Assembly (NCBI GenBank): GCA_947568835.1
Contig: OX387605.1
Coordinates: forward strand, 13,396,418 to 13,460,417
Direction: 5' to 3'
DNA from: Protonemura montana
Taxonomy: Eukaryota; Arthropoda; Insecta; Plecoptera; Nemouridae
DNA length: 64,000 bases
Made by a program: the position numbers and the translations under genes. Under the pieces are notes generated by a model. That model had not been told where the DNA came from, ran no database searches, and saw only the letters and a list, made by a program, of their open reading frames with translations. Shown piece after piece: positions 21,901-35,412 of this stretch (position 1 is its first letter; the number at the start of each line of letters is the position of its first letter).

Positions 21901-24377
21901 TTGTGAAAATATTGAAAGCAGCTTTGCTCTTTGCGCTTCTTGCGATCTCGCTCCGGCCGTGGAGTACGGTTGGTTTTGTCAGAGCTGTCCCCACCTCCAG
22001 ACCAAACCCAAGACGGTCTGACCTTTTACTGACCTTGAGTGCTAAAGGGTAGCTTAAACACACTAATTACCAGGCCTAGCATAAACATTTTGCATTTCCT
22101 ACAAATCAAAAATGTCCATAATCACATCTGTGTTGCAAATTTTATGTTTTCTTAGGACTAGGAAGGAATAGACTTTTTTATTTTATCTGTGAAAATAAAA
22201 AATTAAAAGTTTAATTCGGAGAGCATTCAATACTGGCTAGGCCACATCGGTCAACTCCCTCTGACGCAACACAATCCTGTGAGTTTTGCTAGTGCATGAA
22301 AGACGTGCCATTTTGCTGGTGGCTTCTCCATGAAGACAGACTGTGGGAGAAGCGTTCACCTTCGTTTATAGCCGAGTCTAGTTACCCGACGCTATTGTGC
22401 TTCTTCTCACGAATCAAGCATTTCTAAGATTGATGTCATGCCTTTCGTTGGGAGAAATATTATTTCGCAGATCTCGTCGTTCGCAGACTAAAAGTTTCTG
22501 CAAGAGCGTATATATTTCTTACTCGGGATTCCACGGATGAAGATGATACATTTTTTTTATCCATATGATGTGGGTCATTAATATTATTCGTTATTTTCAT
22601 TGCAAATACGAATGAATTTAGTAATATCAGATTTCCCGAGAAATCTCTGTCATGCTATAGCGCTAAAAACCTTCAAATTTAATTTAAACAAATTTAATTC
22701 ACAAACGAGAAACTCAGAAATAATATATCATGCTTCAAATTTCTGTGTAATAAAAAATCTTACTTCTGGTTGCACTGAAAGTCACATAGAACCAAGTTGT
22801 AAAAGAAGCTAGCACACAGATAAATGCAAACATCTTAAGAAACATACCCAGTCAGGTCTAGAAAGATGACCGACAGCAGCTTTCTGAACTTATTTACCAT
22901 TGATCAGAACGGTCCAGTGGTCCATGTCTTGTGACTTTGGTCTCTTCTATAAAATAAAATAAATAAAAAAAAGGGAACGGCAGGAATAAGTGAGGCGAGT
23001 ACTTTTTTCTGGGTTGCTAAACAGAATATAAAGCACATAATTATTACATCACCTTGTACCATGGAAAATCCTTGGTTTAATGAAAATTAAATGCTGTCTT
23101 GTGGTAATTCCCAAAGCCGCAATGCTAACGACTAGAGTTATCCTAAGCGTCAGTCTTCTCTCCCTCATTTGGAGCCGAAATTATAAGTTTCTTCACTTAG
23201 AAAGTAAATGGAATCCTCGCCTAGGATCCATTAGGTGCCAAAGTACGCCATATTTTGAAACAAAAATATGCCATCTCTACGACCCGGCACTTTCCACGAC
23301 CCGAGACCACCTCGAACCGGCACCTCCACGACGCCCGACTCTACTATACTCGCCTCTACGACGCCCACCTACCGACGCCCACTTCCCTACGCCGTGCGTC
23401 GATGGATTACCGTTTTCACGGCCAGATCGATCAATCAAATTAGGAGCGGCAAATGAATCACGGGGGCTCGGATCAGAGATAATTGCGAAGCGCGATCGTT
23501 CATTCAGCCGTGTGGGAGCTGCATCGCGGGCCGCCGTGTTCGGGGATTTCTGCCCTATCTGCCCTTCCCATTCCTTCATACAGAACTCAAAACACAGTTA
23601 GGTGCGAGCGGTCGCAGGTCACCGGTTTGTGACCTCTCGTTTTTGTGCGGGTTAATGTTCACAATTTCATGATCCACAAAACGAAATTTGGTCCACAGAA
23701 ATGCTTGTTATGTCGCACGTTTCCTCTATTAAATACAAAGCAATTTTGGCATCCCAATAGTACCACAGAAGTAATTTTTTTCTTAGAAAAGCCACATGTG
23801 CTTTGTAATATGCTAGAGTGTTTACTCCTCTTGGCCTTTCAAAATGAAAGAAAACATCGAGATGTGTGTGCACAACATCGGTAGTAGTGTATTTGTGTGA
23901 TAAACACAAGCAACCGATCTCATTTTTAACAACGCGTTTTTGATTGGCAGCCAAAATGATGTTTAGGAGGGAAAGATGAGTCATTCTATACGGTATGTCA
24001 TCTCGACTTCAATCTGCATAAACACACAAACCCGAGACTAGAACGATGCATATCACGAGCAGAATGCTTTAAAATTCATGCTTAACATCTGCGCGAAGAG
24101 CACTTTTCCAAGTTCACAAAATTCCAGATTTCGCTTTACGATTACACGAGCAGCCAGTCGATTCTCTTTCTCGTCCAAATTTCCAGAAAACGCCGATGAC
24201 AAAGTCAATATCGGAAGGTATTCAAAAATGTGCGGAAATTACTTTAATTTGATGAACATTCTGGTTGTGATGGTTTTTAGACGCATGTCTACTTGATTTA
24301 TCCTTAGCACTAATTCTAACAAAAACTATTTGAAATGGGTTTTGAATGCTAAGTAAAGGACAACTAAATTTCCCGAC

Positions 24378-24407
24378 GTTTCGTAACATGTACTAGTTAC
24401 TTCTTCA
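24378..24407 (-). mobile_element. Possible Penelope-like retroelement end (hammerhead-like core)
   Basis: Read on the minus strand, the sequence is TTGAAGA (24408-24402), a stem of GTAAC pairing with GTTAC around an 8-base loop (24400-24383), then GAAAC (24382-24378) followed by GTCGGG. This order (C/U-UGANGA, stem II, GAAA) is that of the hammerhead ribozyme core, and this wording is frequently seen at the ends of Penelope-like elements in arthropods. The first core base is T rather than C, so the ribozyme is probably inactive. No reverse transcriptase frame was found nearby, so this would be a short truncated copy. Confidence 0.4.
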
Positions 24408-24962
24408 AGGGTTAGAGCAGTTCTGACAATTTTCCGATAACAAAAGAACCACATAAAATTATAACAACACCTAGTTCAAGCATCCTTAATGCATCTAAAT
24501 AAAATTATCAGGGTCTCAAAAACTAAAATTCTAAAAACTCAAAAACTAATGTATTTTGTATTTTCTGAAATAAAATCCCGAAAACATTGGCGCCTTTTTT
24601 ACTAACTAACCAATTACGTATTGTCTTCCAAACTTCTTCTGAACAAAGTGAAAACAAATGGCAGATTGGCTGAAACAGAGGTGATACCATGCCATTATTC
24701 GACCAAAACTAGTTCAAGACAAGCTCATGCCACCCTAAACGGAAATGCAGTGGTACATTATTCCGGTACATACATTTATCTGTCATTCTAATGAGCCCAA
24801 TTACTCCACGATTCGACTAGAAAACAATAGGGGTGAGCAAGAGAGAAGGAGAACAGCACAAACTCGATGACGCGCTTCCAGCCGATAGTTTCGTGCGCTC
24901 ACGGCCACCTGAAACGAGCGATTAATCAAAACAAGCTAGGCGGCGGTGGAATAGCCAGGTGA

Positions 24963-25047
24963 GCGTCGCTGGCGTCGTTTGTCTCCCGAAGCGTCAGCGT
25001 CGCGGCGCCCGCCGAGGGTTGCATTATTCACCGACGCCTTCGCGACA
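24963..25047. repeat. GCGTC/GACGC-dense GC-rich patch
   Basis: Five copies of GCGTC or its complement in 85 bases, in a CpG-rich stretch within AT-rich DNA. Similar patches recur at 26889-26963, 31402-31496, 32632-32690 and 43263-43456. This could be a promoter or enhancer, or a degenerate repeat. Confidence 0.5.
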
Positions 25048-26888
25048 GCAAGGGCGCTAGGCACCGACGGGTGGGGATCGAGGGTGGGGCGGCGGGTACT
25101 TGGGATGTTGAGAGATTAGGAAATGGGGAGATGATTGGGAATGAACTTGTCAGTGTCCCGGGGCGTTGTGCGAGCGTGTTGAGAAGTTAAATTCTTGGGT
25201 GGAAGCGTTTGCTGATTGGAGAAAACTTCTTAAATCTTAGTTTGGGCGTTAAATTGCTGTGAGTTGGGATTTGTGTGCTTGTAATTTACTTGTAATTATT
25301 CTCAAAATATGCTTGCTGTACGGGTAGGTACCTCTTTTCCATCTGTGTGTGTACATAAAGTGCATCGTTTGAATTGGAAATTAACTGCAGGTAAAAAAGG
25401 AATATCAACAAATAAGGTATTTTACAAAAAATAAATTGAAAATGGAAGATCAGCTGCAGATAGAAGGTGGATTTTTGTGCTAAAGATCCATGAACCTTTC
25501 AAGATTCTCCATTGTTTTTTTCCTACGTGACCTTAGCTCATCATCCAAAGTACGGATGTGTAATGCGTATCAACTGAGAGAGCAATCGGCTTAACTTTCA
25601 AACTAATCGATAGTATTCGAAATGGACAAATCAATCGGCTTGTAACCGACGATTGCCTCATAGACCTAAAAGGATATCTTAAAGAACCCGCAAGAAATTT
25701 GTAAAGAGCTTCAACCCCACATCCTATTCCATATAGATACTTATGGCACTGATGTAAAGTACATCCCTTAAGAGTGATACAGAAATCCTCCGTCGTTAAT
25801 AACCCAAGCCTTAAGGAAGAATAACATTGGTGTCTTTCCTCTCCAGGAATGTTTTCCTTGGTGGTGGTTGTAGCGTAATCTCGTAGAGGCTTTCCAATTT
25901 AATAATTGATGCTCCATTTGCCTCATCTGCAAGTAAAACATTTGTTCTCTCCGACGACGCGGCTTGAGACAAAGCGATGGCACAGCCCCAGAGGCTTTTC
26001 TCTTAGAAATTGTCATGGACATTTTAGCAAACGTACAGATTTTTACATGTTTTCCGTGAGTTATTTCAGTCCAGAACACAAAGGGGTGTGTTGGTAAACA
26101 TTTAAACAGGGGAAAAAATATTTAAATCCATTCATTGAAAATTTGATTTGGTTATAGGTGAGATTAGTTGAACAAACATGTGTTTATTCCGCATCAAATA
26201 CGAGTAAAAAACTGTCCAAATATGGCAAAAAATAACTCGCTCTTTTATGTTGACTGGACATTGAGTTATGTTGAGAGTTATTTTGTATGATTGTCAATTA
26301 CTTGAGTTAAAAAAAACCTTACTGCCCAAAATGGGTAATGACATTGACAATTTCTAAGCCATTTGGGTGGAATATCTATTTTTTCTTAAGGGGTACTGAT
26401 ATTTCAGTTTTTGCTTTAGGAATAATATACGGTACTCAAATTGTAACTTTTTGGAATGCTCTTCAGATTTGGTTGATAGAACCATTTGGATGTAGTATGG
26501 GGTTTCTTGGCATTGTACTCATATTGAGACTATACTAGGAACGCGAAATAAAACGTATTGTGGCCTTTTGGTTCGAATACGATACAATACCCTCGGCGAA
26601 ATGTTATAACTTGGAAGCTAACGACCACGTTCGTCCTACCTTCATTCGAACTCTAAACTGGAAACTGCTAATTACACCTAAGCCAGCGCCCACATTTCGA
26701 TAACTATTTGCCAACCAGCTGACAATTCCAACAAACGACGCAGACACCATTATACCATCGCAGACGACTCCAAAATCCCCTCGACAAAGACACATCGTTA
26801 AAACATGAAAAAAACTCACACACAATCACAAAAAAAAACCCAAGCAACGTCAAAATCATCAACTTTCCAAACGCAGCATCTATCGCAC

Positions 26889-27180
26889 GACGCCGACGCC
26901 TGGACCACGAGCGTCGCCGGCTGCTGGCAGCGTCGCCTTGACGACGACGGTCCGCGGACGCATGCGCAATGCGCGACTCTCCCGTGGGCCCAGACAAGTC
27001 GACCCGGCTGATCAATAGCTTCAATTGCGGGCTCTGGGACGGCTAGGCGAGATCATGAGCGGTCGTCATCTCACCTAGCCCGCGGCCGTGCTCAGCCCAG
27101 CATCACCCTCCGTCGCCGTCGTCGTCGGCGTCGTCGTAGCCGCCGTCGTCGCCGTCGTCGCTCTAACGCACTGCTAGCAG
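26889..27180 (+). promoter_or_regulatory. Possible GluCl promoter and first untranslated exon
   Basis: A GC-rich stretch ending in (CGT)-type triplet repeats (about 27109-27162) and then GCTAGCAG followed by the donor GTAAAT at 27181. A short upstream frame (ATG at 27055, stop after seven codons) is present. The GluCl start exon begins with a splice acceptor at 40579-40580, so at least one leader exon must lie upstream; this is one of two candidates. Purely inferential. Confidence 0.3.
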
Positions 27181-27935
27181 GTAAATGTTTGGAACGAGGA
27201 GACGTCCGTGGATCCTGTGTGTGTTAGTGTGTGAGTGTTATAACGGGTGTGCATCTTTGGGGAGAGCGCGGCGTGGCTGGGGCGGTTTTGGGGATGGTGT
27301 CGAAAAGTTTGCGAATTTGATTTCTCCAGGTGGTGTTGAGTGGGTAAACGAAATTCTAGTATTTTATCGTTTGTATTTTGGTACTCGGTTTTATCTTTTT
27401 GCAATTTGTGCGACGCGGAACGGTTTTATGAACGTGGAAGAGTTCTAAGCATCATTTCTGAGCATCACGTCTGTAAGAGTAGGTCATCGCCAAAAAAAAC
27501 GTTCACCCCTTTATAACCTAGACATATTATTTCGTGAAAGCACCACGATCGTCACAAACCCTCAGTAAAGTCCGCTTGATGGCCCGTAAAACAACACATA
27601 ACTCATCTGAAAGGTGTGTTCAATTCACGCCGCGTATCCAGTGGGCCGCATTTCGATCTCGGCCCATTGGAGGCGCCCGCCGCGGGCCCTCCAGCAACAA
27701 TTTTCAGAAAGCAGTGTTCGGCCCCGCGCGCTTTTCCAATACCGCGCACCTTGGTCGCATGTCTTGCGTATCGCAGGGACAGTGCTTGCAGCGCGCGGCG
27801 TTTCTTTGTACATAGACTAGCCACTAGTTTTTTTTTTCAACGGTTTTTTGTGAAGTATTCGCCAGGCATTTTGTCGTGATGTAAAATGTTAAGGAAATTG
27901 TTCTTGTACAGCGAGCGGTTGCATGTGTTTCATGA

Positions 27936-27960
27936 CAAAGGTCTCGAGTTCGAGACTTTG
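27936..27960. repeat. Short hairpin
   Basis: CAAAG-G-TCTCGA, a two-base GT gap, then TCGAGA-CTTTG: an 11-bp inverted repeat with a single bulged G. With so short a gap, the innermost pair would not form in RNA. No run of T follows it and no gene is adjacent. Confidence 0.7.
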
Positions 27961-29962
27961 TTAGCCTATGCTACTAGGGGATTGTCTAGGATAATCTGAC
28001 ACACGTCACACGATTTAAACAGTAGTCTAAAAATATCGCTATTACTAACTAAACCTATAAAAAGAGATTAATTTCCAATTCTGACGTGAATTAATCATTG
28101 ATTGCTTGGGTAATTGCTTTTCTTCGTGCTTTATTTTTAATACTAAAGCTCCATTAACTATGATTTCCTAGTCAGGCCACTTAGATTTCCGCCGTGGTCT
28201 TAGCCCCAACGCCGTCACGGCGTCTTGTTTATGACGTGGACTCGAGCGCACGGCGTCGTGTCGTTCCAAACCCGACGTCGCGACGCACAAAGAGAGGTAT
28301 TCCCGCACTCGATCGGCACACGGCCATCCGTCTATCGCACAATCACGCGCGATCAACGCACCCTTGTGTCGGGGAGAAGGCCGTGAAATGAGAAAATGCC
28401 TCATGCTACTTTGAAGAATTCGCAAATCGTGGCTGGCGCCATGTTTTTTGGCAAGCGGTGTCGAGAGGTTGTCTTTGGCGGTGCGTGGAGCGTTTTTTGT
28501 TTGGTTCTTAATCGGAGCTTGGTGAAGTCAACACGCCAAAAAAAGTCGTGCTTGGTAGGGCTCACATTGACCGTGGCGACTTGATTATTTTTTGTTTATT
28601 TTAGGTTTTTGATATAAATTGAGATTTGTGATGGGTTTAAAGCGTGTTAATCGATTAGATTCTTGAAATTTCCCGAAAGTAATAGATTTTTCTGTGACTA
28701 TATCCATTTGAGGCGACCCTAATTTTAAGTTTGACACACCTGTTCTAATTTTAACCGCTTGTTCTAATTATCTCCTAAAGCACGCTAATTTTAAACTCGG
28801 CGCTTTCAAAATAGCACGTATGTGTGGAATGCACTGCGAGAACTAATGATCTCGGTGCACTCATAGTTGTCAAAACTGTTTTGACCAAAAGTCAGCCACT
28901 TGAAAAAAAATAAATACAAAAAAAATTAATAAATAAAATAAACGCTTTTATTTTGCTCACCAAAAGCACGGCGACCCATGTTTCTCGCCGCGAATTCTTC
29001 CACGGCATACAGGATCGTTACACAAATTATTTACAGCGCACTCGACGAACAGAATGGCTTGTAAATTTCATTCGCGATCTTCTTCTGTTCGCGCGGTCGA
29101 CTGCGGGTAAAACGCGTAAAAAAACGATTCGACATATCGTCTGGTGTAAAAATTCGGGTTTTACAACCCTCTACACTCTCTCAACCTTTTTCTCTTCTTT
29201 TCAGTGCAATTGTAATAAACCAGAAAAGACAATCTAGTTGTCGCTACGTGTGGCGTAGAGAATCACCTGACAAGCGATGGATGTAAAGGAACATAAGCTC
29301 CAGAGACAAACAAAAATACGTCTGTGTGATTACAAAAGCCCATGAAAAGAAGCTCATATAATATGTTCCTCTATGATATCTCCCTTGCTGATATAAAAGT
29401 ACCTGTTCAAATGCAATAATATATTTCTCATACACAACAACAGAGGATTAGACTCCACGTTTGTCATGAAATCTCCTCAAAAAGGTAACATTAAACGATC
29501 TAGGATCTAAGCTGAACGCGTAGCTAAGCCTACCATATAGTAAGCCAACGTTTTTAAGCCAGCCGTCTACTTTTCTGAATGGGTTAACGACAGAAAAAAC
29601 ACTTCGGTCAGCATAAAATAGTACCTAAAAATACACACACAAATACCACGGAATACAGTATTTGTCTTTCAAGTACTTTTTGAAATCGTCCTCGTGACCA
29701 ATTTAACATATCGGCGAAGTAATTTGTCTCTCTCATTCTAAAAAGCAAGCATTTCTCCATACGCTGTAAAATAAGAAATCAAAGAAAAAAAAAATCCATT
29801 CTAAATCTATGTCGAGCTCGGTGTCAAAAGCCCATAGGTACACACATGCCGTAACGCTACCTCTGCTCATGCCATCAACGCTATTTATAGACGCTGCATG
29901 GGGTGCCCGTCGGGGGCACGGCGAGTGTGTCAACGCGGACATGCACCAGTCTTCGTGACCAT

Positions 29963-29986
29963 TCGATCGGTCGATCGGTCGATCGG
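29963..29986. repeat. Tandem octamer TCGATCGG, three copies
   Basis: Three exact adjacent copies at 29963-29970, 29971-29978 and 29979-29986. Each copy holds the palindrome CGATCG. No role is evident. Confidence 0.9.
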
Positions 29987-31401
29987 GAATAGCGCGTGTT
30001 CGATTCCCGTCGCCGCACACACGTCCCCGTCGACGGTTATGTCTGGGTGTGTGATTCAATACCTTGGTGTACGCTCACTTTGCGATCGAATTGCTTTTTG
30101 CAGTGTTATGTTGTAAACGGTCACATTCACACCGGTTGGTACACTTTGGTTACATAGTGATATAGATTTTTATGTGTGAAACTTCAGCGAAACAAAACAT
30201 TTACAAAGGAAAACTGAAGAATCTCAATCACATGTAGTAGTTACATCTAATCGCTAAGATAATATTTGAACTTCTTATTAGTTGAGGTCTCAATCTAGAG
30301 TTTTTTGATAATTAACATTGTGTGTCTTGAGCAATCTCTGTTTTACAAAGGCAATTTCTAATAAAGAGTTAATAAATTATTTTAGGTCAAATTTTTAACT
30401 CTGAGTTTGGCTTCCAGCCCGAGAAACATCTGAGTTTCACTGCATGTGATTAAGAGTTGCCATAGAAATCCCACTTAAGTAGTAGGTTATTTTACAATGT
30501 ACGCTCAAAAAGATATCTGCCACCTAAAGACTCATCTTCACTGGCACAGCCAATCACTTAAATTTGATCTTAACCGTATGATACATTTTCATCTGACCAT
30601 TGTTATACGAGGCATATGAGTTGCAAGAGCAGTAACATCGGGCTTTAATATATCAAATTACCATATTTGGCCCTCAAAATAACCTATACGCCTATGTAAG
30701 CCTTAGAAACGTCTAAGTGTTTAGGCATTTAAAACTTGTATTATTCCCACGTGCTAAGTCTAGCATTCTCTCCTAGGATGCAAGTTCTGCAAAGTGCATG
30801 TAGGTGACGGGACCGTGAAAATGGGGGTAACTAGTAGGTGGAGGTGCCATGGTGGAGGTGCCGACATGCTATTCGCTCGCTGTCTAAGTAACAATTTAAC
30901 TTGCTGCATCTGAAAGTATTTAGCAGTCGTAATTCCACGTATCCAGTCGAGCATCAAGAACACTGTCGCAACGAAGTCGAGGGAGGCCACTTGCTCTACC
31001 TCGGGAAAACTCCAGCTCTCCGCGCGCCCTCTCGATGTAGTAAAAAGTATTATAAAAGAAGCACTTTTCTTCCACTCGCTCGTGCTCTCTCGCTTTCTTT
31101 CCCCCTCTCTCTCACTCTCGTTCTGTTCTCTTTGGCTCGCGAGGAGAAATTATTATTTAACAAGTTTCCTAATGAAGGGAAACAAAGTTGGGTTGGGACA
31201 CTTGAAAACGCGTGTTTTTTCAGAAGTAACTGGATGATCGAATTTCCTTGCGGCTCTACGATGCGATAAACAATTTTCCCTTCTGAGAAAATTCAGTTTT
31301 TTCTAATCGGCTCTACATCTTCCGGGAAATTAGATGTCGGGTTTGTAGATCCGGAAAATCTTTCTGTGCCGGAACGCTTCGTCGTGATGAGCTCTCTCTT
31401 G

Positions 31402-31496
31402 AGCGTCGCGACGCGGAGGTTGACGGACGTAGTGACGTTAGCGGAGGCGTCGGTCGGCATGTGACGTAAAGGCGTCGCTGCCGTAGGTGGCGTCGG
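31402..31496. repeat. GCGTC/GACGC-dense patch
   Basis: Five copies of the pentamer in 95 bases together with TGACG half-sites at 31421, 31432 and 31462. It lies within the presumed GluCl upstream region. Confidence 0.5.
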
Positions 31497-32631
31497 CTCG
31501 ATATTTTGGAATATCTAGGGTTAAGTGTGCGTTTATGGGGGGAAATGGTTTGGCTTATTGTTGCTCAGTTGTTTTTTGAAAAAAGACCGCATTTTATGAA
31601 ATACCGCTGTTATGTTTTACAAAACCATATTGTGCACTGTTTTAAGTTTCTGTTTTGACCAAGGAGGCTGGATCCTCGTTCTTCTGTTTTTTTCCGCAAA
31701 GAAGGCCAGCGAAACAGAAGCACAAGTCTCCCAGCCTCTTTGAAAATTACTTAAAGGTCAAACGAAATTACGCCAGTACTCAAGTGTGTCATTATTTTGT
31801 AGAAATATCTGAGCAGAAGAGCCACCTTTTGCTAATTTAGTTTTGTTTGAAGTTTTAAATTGGAAAAATATACAAATAACTTCAAAGCAAGAAAGAATCT
31901 CACAGCGCAAAGATATGTTTATTACAAAAACAACAAAAAAAAATTGCGATGAATTAATGCAGCTGAATTCTAAATGTCACTGCACAGATCGATTCGTTCA
32001 AAAATCAAGACTTAATATTAACAATCTATGATATTTATTATGAAACTCATACAATCCGCTCCCACCAGAAACTTTACCGAAAAGTTGGCTGGAATGAAAG
32101 GGAAAATGTGGGCGCATTCAAAGACAGGCGACGCACACCAATAATTCAATTCATATTTCAATCGCGAGAGTCACCAACAATTTTCGCAAAATATTCTACG
32201 TGACATTACAAAGTTTCGCCGTTATATCTATACACACGCACACAGAGACGCCATATTGTGCAGCAATTCAATGTGTATACGCTATAAATAATTCAAAACT
32301 CGCCCAATGGCAAAATCGTGCACGGTGCAAAGCGGATGGCGAAACAATTTTGCAATCTAATTCAAACTAACCTTTATATTTTTTTAACAAAATAGTTACG
32401 TCCTATAGCGCCACGTGCACCGTGGGGTGTTAAATTCATGGGTGTACCTACACCCGACATTTCGCTAACTATCTCTCATTACCGTTAATTGCACCTAACA
32501 TGCACGTAGACAGGCATGGTTTTTCACAACCGTGGTGCTGAAATAGTTGAGCAAAAAACCGCGCGAACGCTAGATACGAGAGATATGCGTTTTTATTTCA
32601 AATGAGTCATGGACGAGATGAAATTGACGAA

Positions 32632-32690
32632 GCGTCGCTGATTGGACGCCATAGAAAGCGTCGGGCGTCGGGGCGCCGGACGCGCGACGC
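32632..32690. repeat. GCGTC/GACGC-dense patch
   Basis: Six copies of GCGTC or GACGC in under 60 bases, in both orientations, around a GGCGCC palindrome. It is the densest such patch in the window. Confidence 0.55.
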
Positions 32691-35225
32691 CATTCGACAC
32701 AAAACTACGCCGGTTGGAGCGCAGGTTATCTCGGCGGAGATAATCTTGTAGTCGCAGCGATCGCTTTCAGATTGCTCTCCGCGTGGCGCTAGAAAGGTCC
32801 TTTTTTCTCTCCCTCGATGTTAGGTATTGATGGAAGTTTATATAGAAACTCTGGTATAGTGCTGCTATCTTGAGGATTAATTATTTTAGAAATTCGTTTC
32901 CAACTTTCCGGTTCGGTGCCACGTTTTAGCGGGCCAAAGAGTTGGAAGGAACTTTGTAAGGATATAGGTATAGTACACGGCACGGAATTGGTATCAAAGT
33001 GAGCTTAACTAGGTATCTATCAGACGTGCGTCAATGTATAGCAGGAATGAGTGTATAGAAAACATGTAAAAAAAGTGTATGCCTTGTACAGACTGTAGAT
33101 TATAGCAAAATACACTATATATTCATGAAATTTGAATTATATTTGTTATCAATCATCAATTATAATCCAGGACGTTTCGATGCGTCATTAAGATATGAGC
33201 AAGTTGATAATTTAGTAACATGCGAGGATAAAATACCAATTTATAAATCGATTCCACCATGAAACATGATTTACTACGAATGCACGACGATGGGAAACGG
33301 AAAGGTTAATATGAGAAAACTGTTAGGCAGAAACGTTATGCGTTTAATTTCCCACCGGTTATTAAGTCTTGTTTTTACTTTAGCGAAGACAAAGAAAACG
33401 GGCTTTTAAAACGTAGGTGCGAGCCAAAACATAAAACCGCAGAAGAACTTCTAAAACTGTAAAGCGATAATATAATCCTTGTACCACAACACCGCAACCA
33501 CCATAGAAATAGTCGATCCATTGGTGCAGCTATAAACCAACTACAACGAGCTACCAACATAAAACACATGAAACCCCGTCTCTCCTAATTCCTACCGAAA
33601 ACAAACTTCACTCGCGCGACCTTTCGCCCCGAAATCTACAACCCAAGAAACAACAGCAACAACATAATCCCCCGCTGCTATCAGCCATGTTGGCGACAAC
33701 AATAGCTTGCAATGTTTATGCCTCTCGCCGTGACTAATCCCGCGCGCAGCCGTGCGCAGCTTGACGATAGCAGCTGCGCAAAATACGATGCGTGCAGCCG
33801 AGAATGGCATGCGGACAAAGTCGAGAGTTTCAACGTCTTGTGCTCGCTTCTAATTATGCTCTACGTTCGGGCGTTTGTATTCTAGGGAATTGCAGGAATT
33901 GAATTTGGGGTGCTCGTGTAATTCGTAGCCGCAGTTTGTATATTGTAGTGAGTCTGCTTTTAACAATTAGGGTGGTCTCCACCCCTTCGCTACAAAATTT
34001 ATCTTCTAAGGGTGTTATTTTCGCTCATCGACCCTTAAAAATTACTTCTGTGTCTTTGGGGTTTACTTCTAACGCTCTTTTGGATAGGGGAAGTGAAGAG
34101 ATTCTCGGTTCACTCTCAGAAAAAGCAAGGTATGCTACCTCTACTTATATGAAATCAAATCACCAAGCTGGCACGATGCATCCCAGGTAAGGCTGCAGTA
34201 CCATCGTTATTTTTTTTTTTCAGATTTGATTTTTCGCTCGGGCGAGCAAGATATGGATGGAAAAGATTTTTACGTCTTCTTTGCTCTGATTTCTTTTCAT
34301 GGTGCGCGAGTTTTCATATTTCAATTCACACGTATACACATTTTTCTGAGGGAGATTTGATTGAAAACGTTTCTACTGCGCGAAAAAGTGTGTTCGATGA
34401 AGAAAAAAAATAAGTGGCTTCTCTAACCGGCGGCTAAATGCTGAGGTGTTTGCAAAAATTCTACATTTTCAACCTTTTGCTGTGCCCGACTGTGAGCGTG
34501 CGAATTTAGAAACTATTCCGAGGCGAGGTCTCTTCAAAAGTCGACCAAATAACGCAGTTTCACTCGCGCCAATTCTAAATGTAGACAAACTTTGTGACAG
34601 AAAGGTTGATGTAGGTCAGAAACATTACATGATAAGAGTAGCGTTGTGTAGTACTGTACACCTTTAGTAATTCAAGCACCTCCCACATACCTTATGTCGT
34701 CTGTTACCAGTTTAACTCGAGCAGGGTTGTTAAATAATTTAGCCAGGCCGCTAAGTAGACTTGGTGCTACAACCCTACAGTTATTCAGAAACAGCACCCG
34801 GCACCGTTGCCATCAGTTCGGCCAATCAGCCCTGAACAACTCAAATGCATTATGCAATTGCAAGCCGTCGCCCATCAGTAACACAACACGCAACAATTTA
34901 AAGTCAAATTACAATGGACATTTCTAACAAAACCATTTAAAATTCTAAAAATTCGATCATGAAATTTGAAATATTCATCGAAAAAGTGTTTTAACATCTT
35001 TTATCTTTCATCTGGCCGCGTTCCCAAAAACCCACGCTCACATATCGCCGATAAATTAGTGAACAAATTACAAAATCACAACATCACAGCACGCGGAACG
35101 TTCACGCGACACCAAAAGGCCAATAAAAATACAGTCCCATACTCGAGTGTTGACGCGTTTACATAACAACCGCCTCAGATCGCAGCCAATTAACTTTTAC
35201 TTGATAAATAACGAGTCGTTACAAC

Positions 35226-35237
35226 TGGTGGCAGCGG
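35226..35237 (+). mobile_element. Possible LTR-retrotransposon primer-binding site
   Basis: TGGTGGCAGCGG directly follows a sequence ending GTTACAAC. An LTR ending in ACA followed by TGG-beginning sequence is the usual layout of an LTR/primer-binding-site junction, and this wording is one I associate with arthropod LTR elements. An AATAAA lies about 100 bases upstream. No gag or pol frame and no second LTR were found, so this is weak. Confidence 0.25.
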
Positions 35238-35329
35238 ATGGTGGGTTGTCACTTTCCGCATGCGCGCTGGCACGCTGCCAAACGGAATCTGCAAAGACAC
35301 AGAACGTCTTTGTCTTTATCTCCCGTCTA

Positions 35330-35412
35330 CGGCGCGGCGTGTCTATTTCCGTGATCTCGTATTCCGTCCGGCGTGCGTGGCTTCGGCGTCGACGTCGTCG
35401 GCGTCGTACGAA
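35330..35412 (+). promoter_or_regulatory. Alternative candidate for a GluCl leader exon
   Basis: GC-rich stretch ending in GTCGTCGGCGTCGTACGAA before a strong donor GTGAGT at 35413. The triplet-rich sequence resembles that in the GluCl start exon (40597-40620) and in the 27.1-kb candidate. Whether it is transcribed is unknown. Confidence 0.28.

Larger units (their letters stand above)
18991..26880. other. Intergenic region between annexin and GluCl leader
   Basis: About 7.9 kb without a recognised gene. Open frames at 20810-21148 (minus), 23080-23601 (plus) and 25768-26079 (minus) have no family signature. A Penelope-like motif is at about 24378-24407, and a GC-rich patch dense in GCGTC/GACGC is at 24963-25047. 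Confidence 0.55.

Noticed and set aside
23080-23601. 173-codon plus-strand open frame
   Set aside because: Overlapping open frames in several phases over the same GC-rich, degenerate GACGCC-type sequence suggest composition rather than coding.
25768-26079. 103-codon minus-strand frame with Lys/Arg- and Gln-rich sequence
   Set aside because: A second frame in the same stretch is also open and neither has a recognisable domain.
29990-30060. tRNA-like B box (GTTCGATTCCC at 29998-30008) followed by TCTGGGTGTGTG, possible tRNA-derived SINE
   Set aside because: No matching A box, cloverleaf or target duplication could be found.
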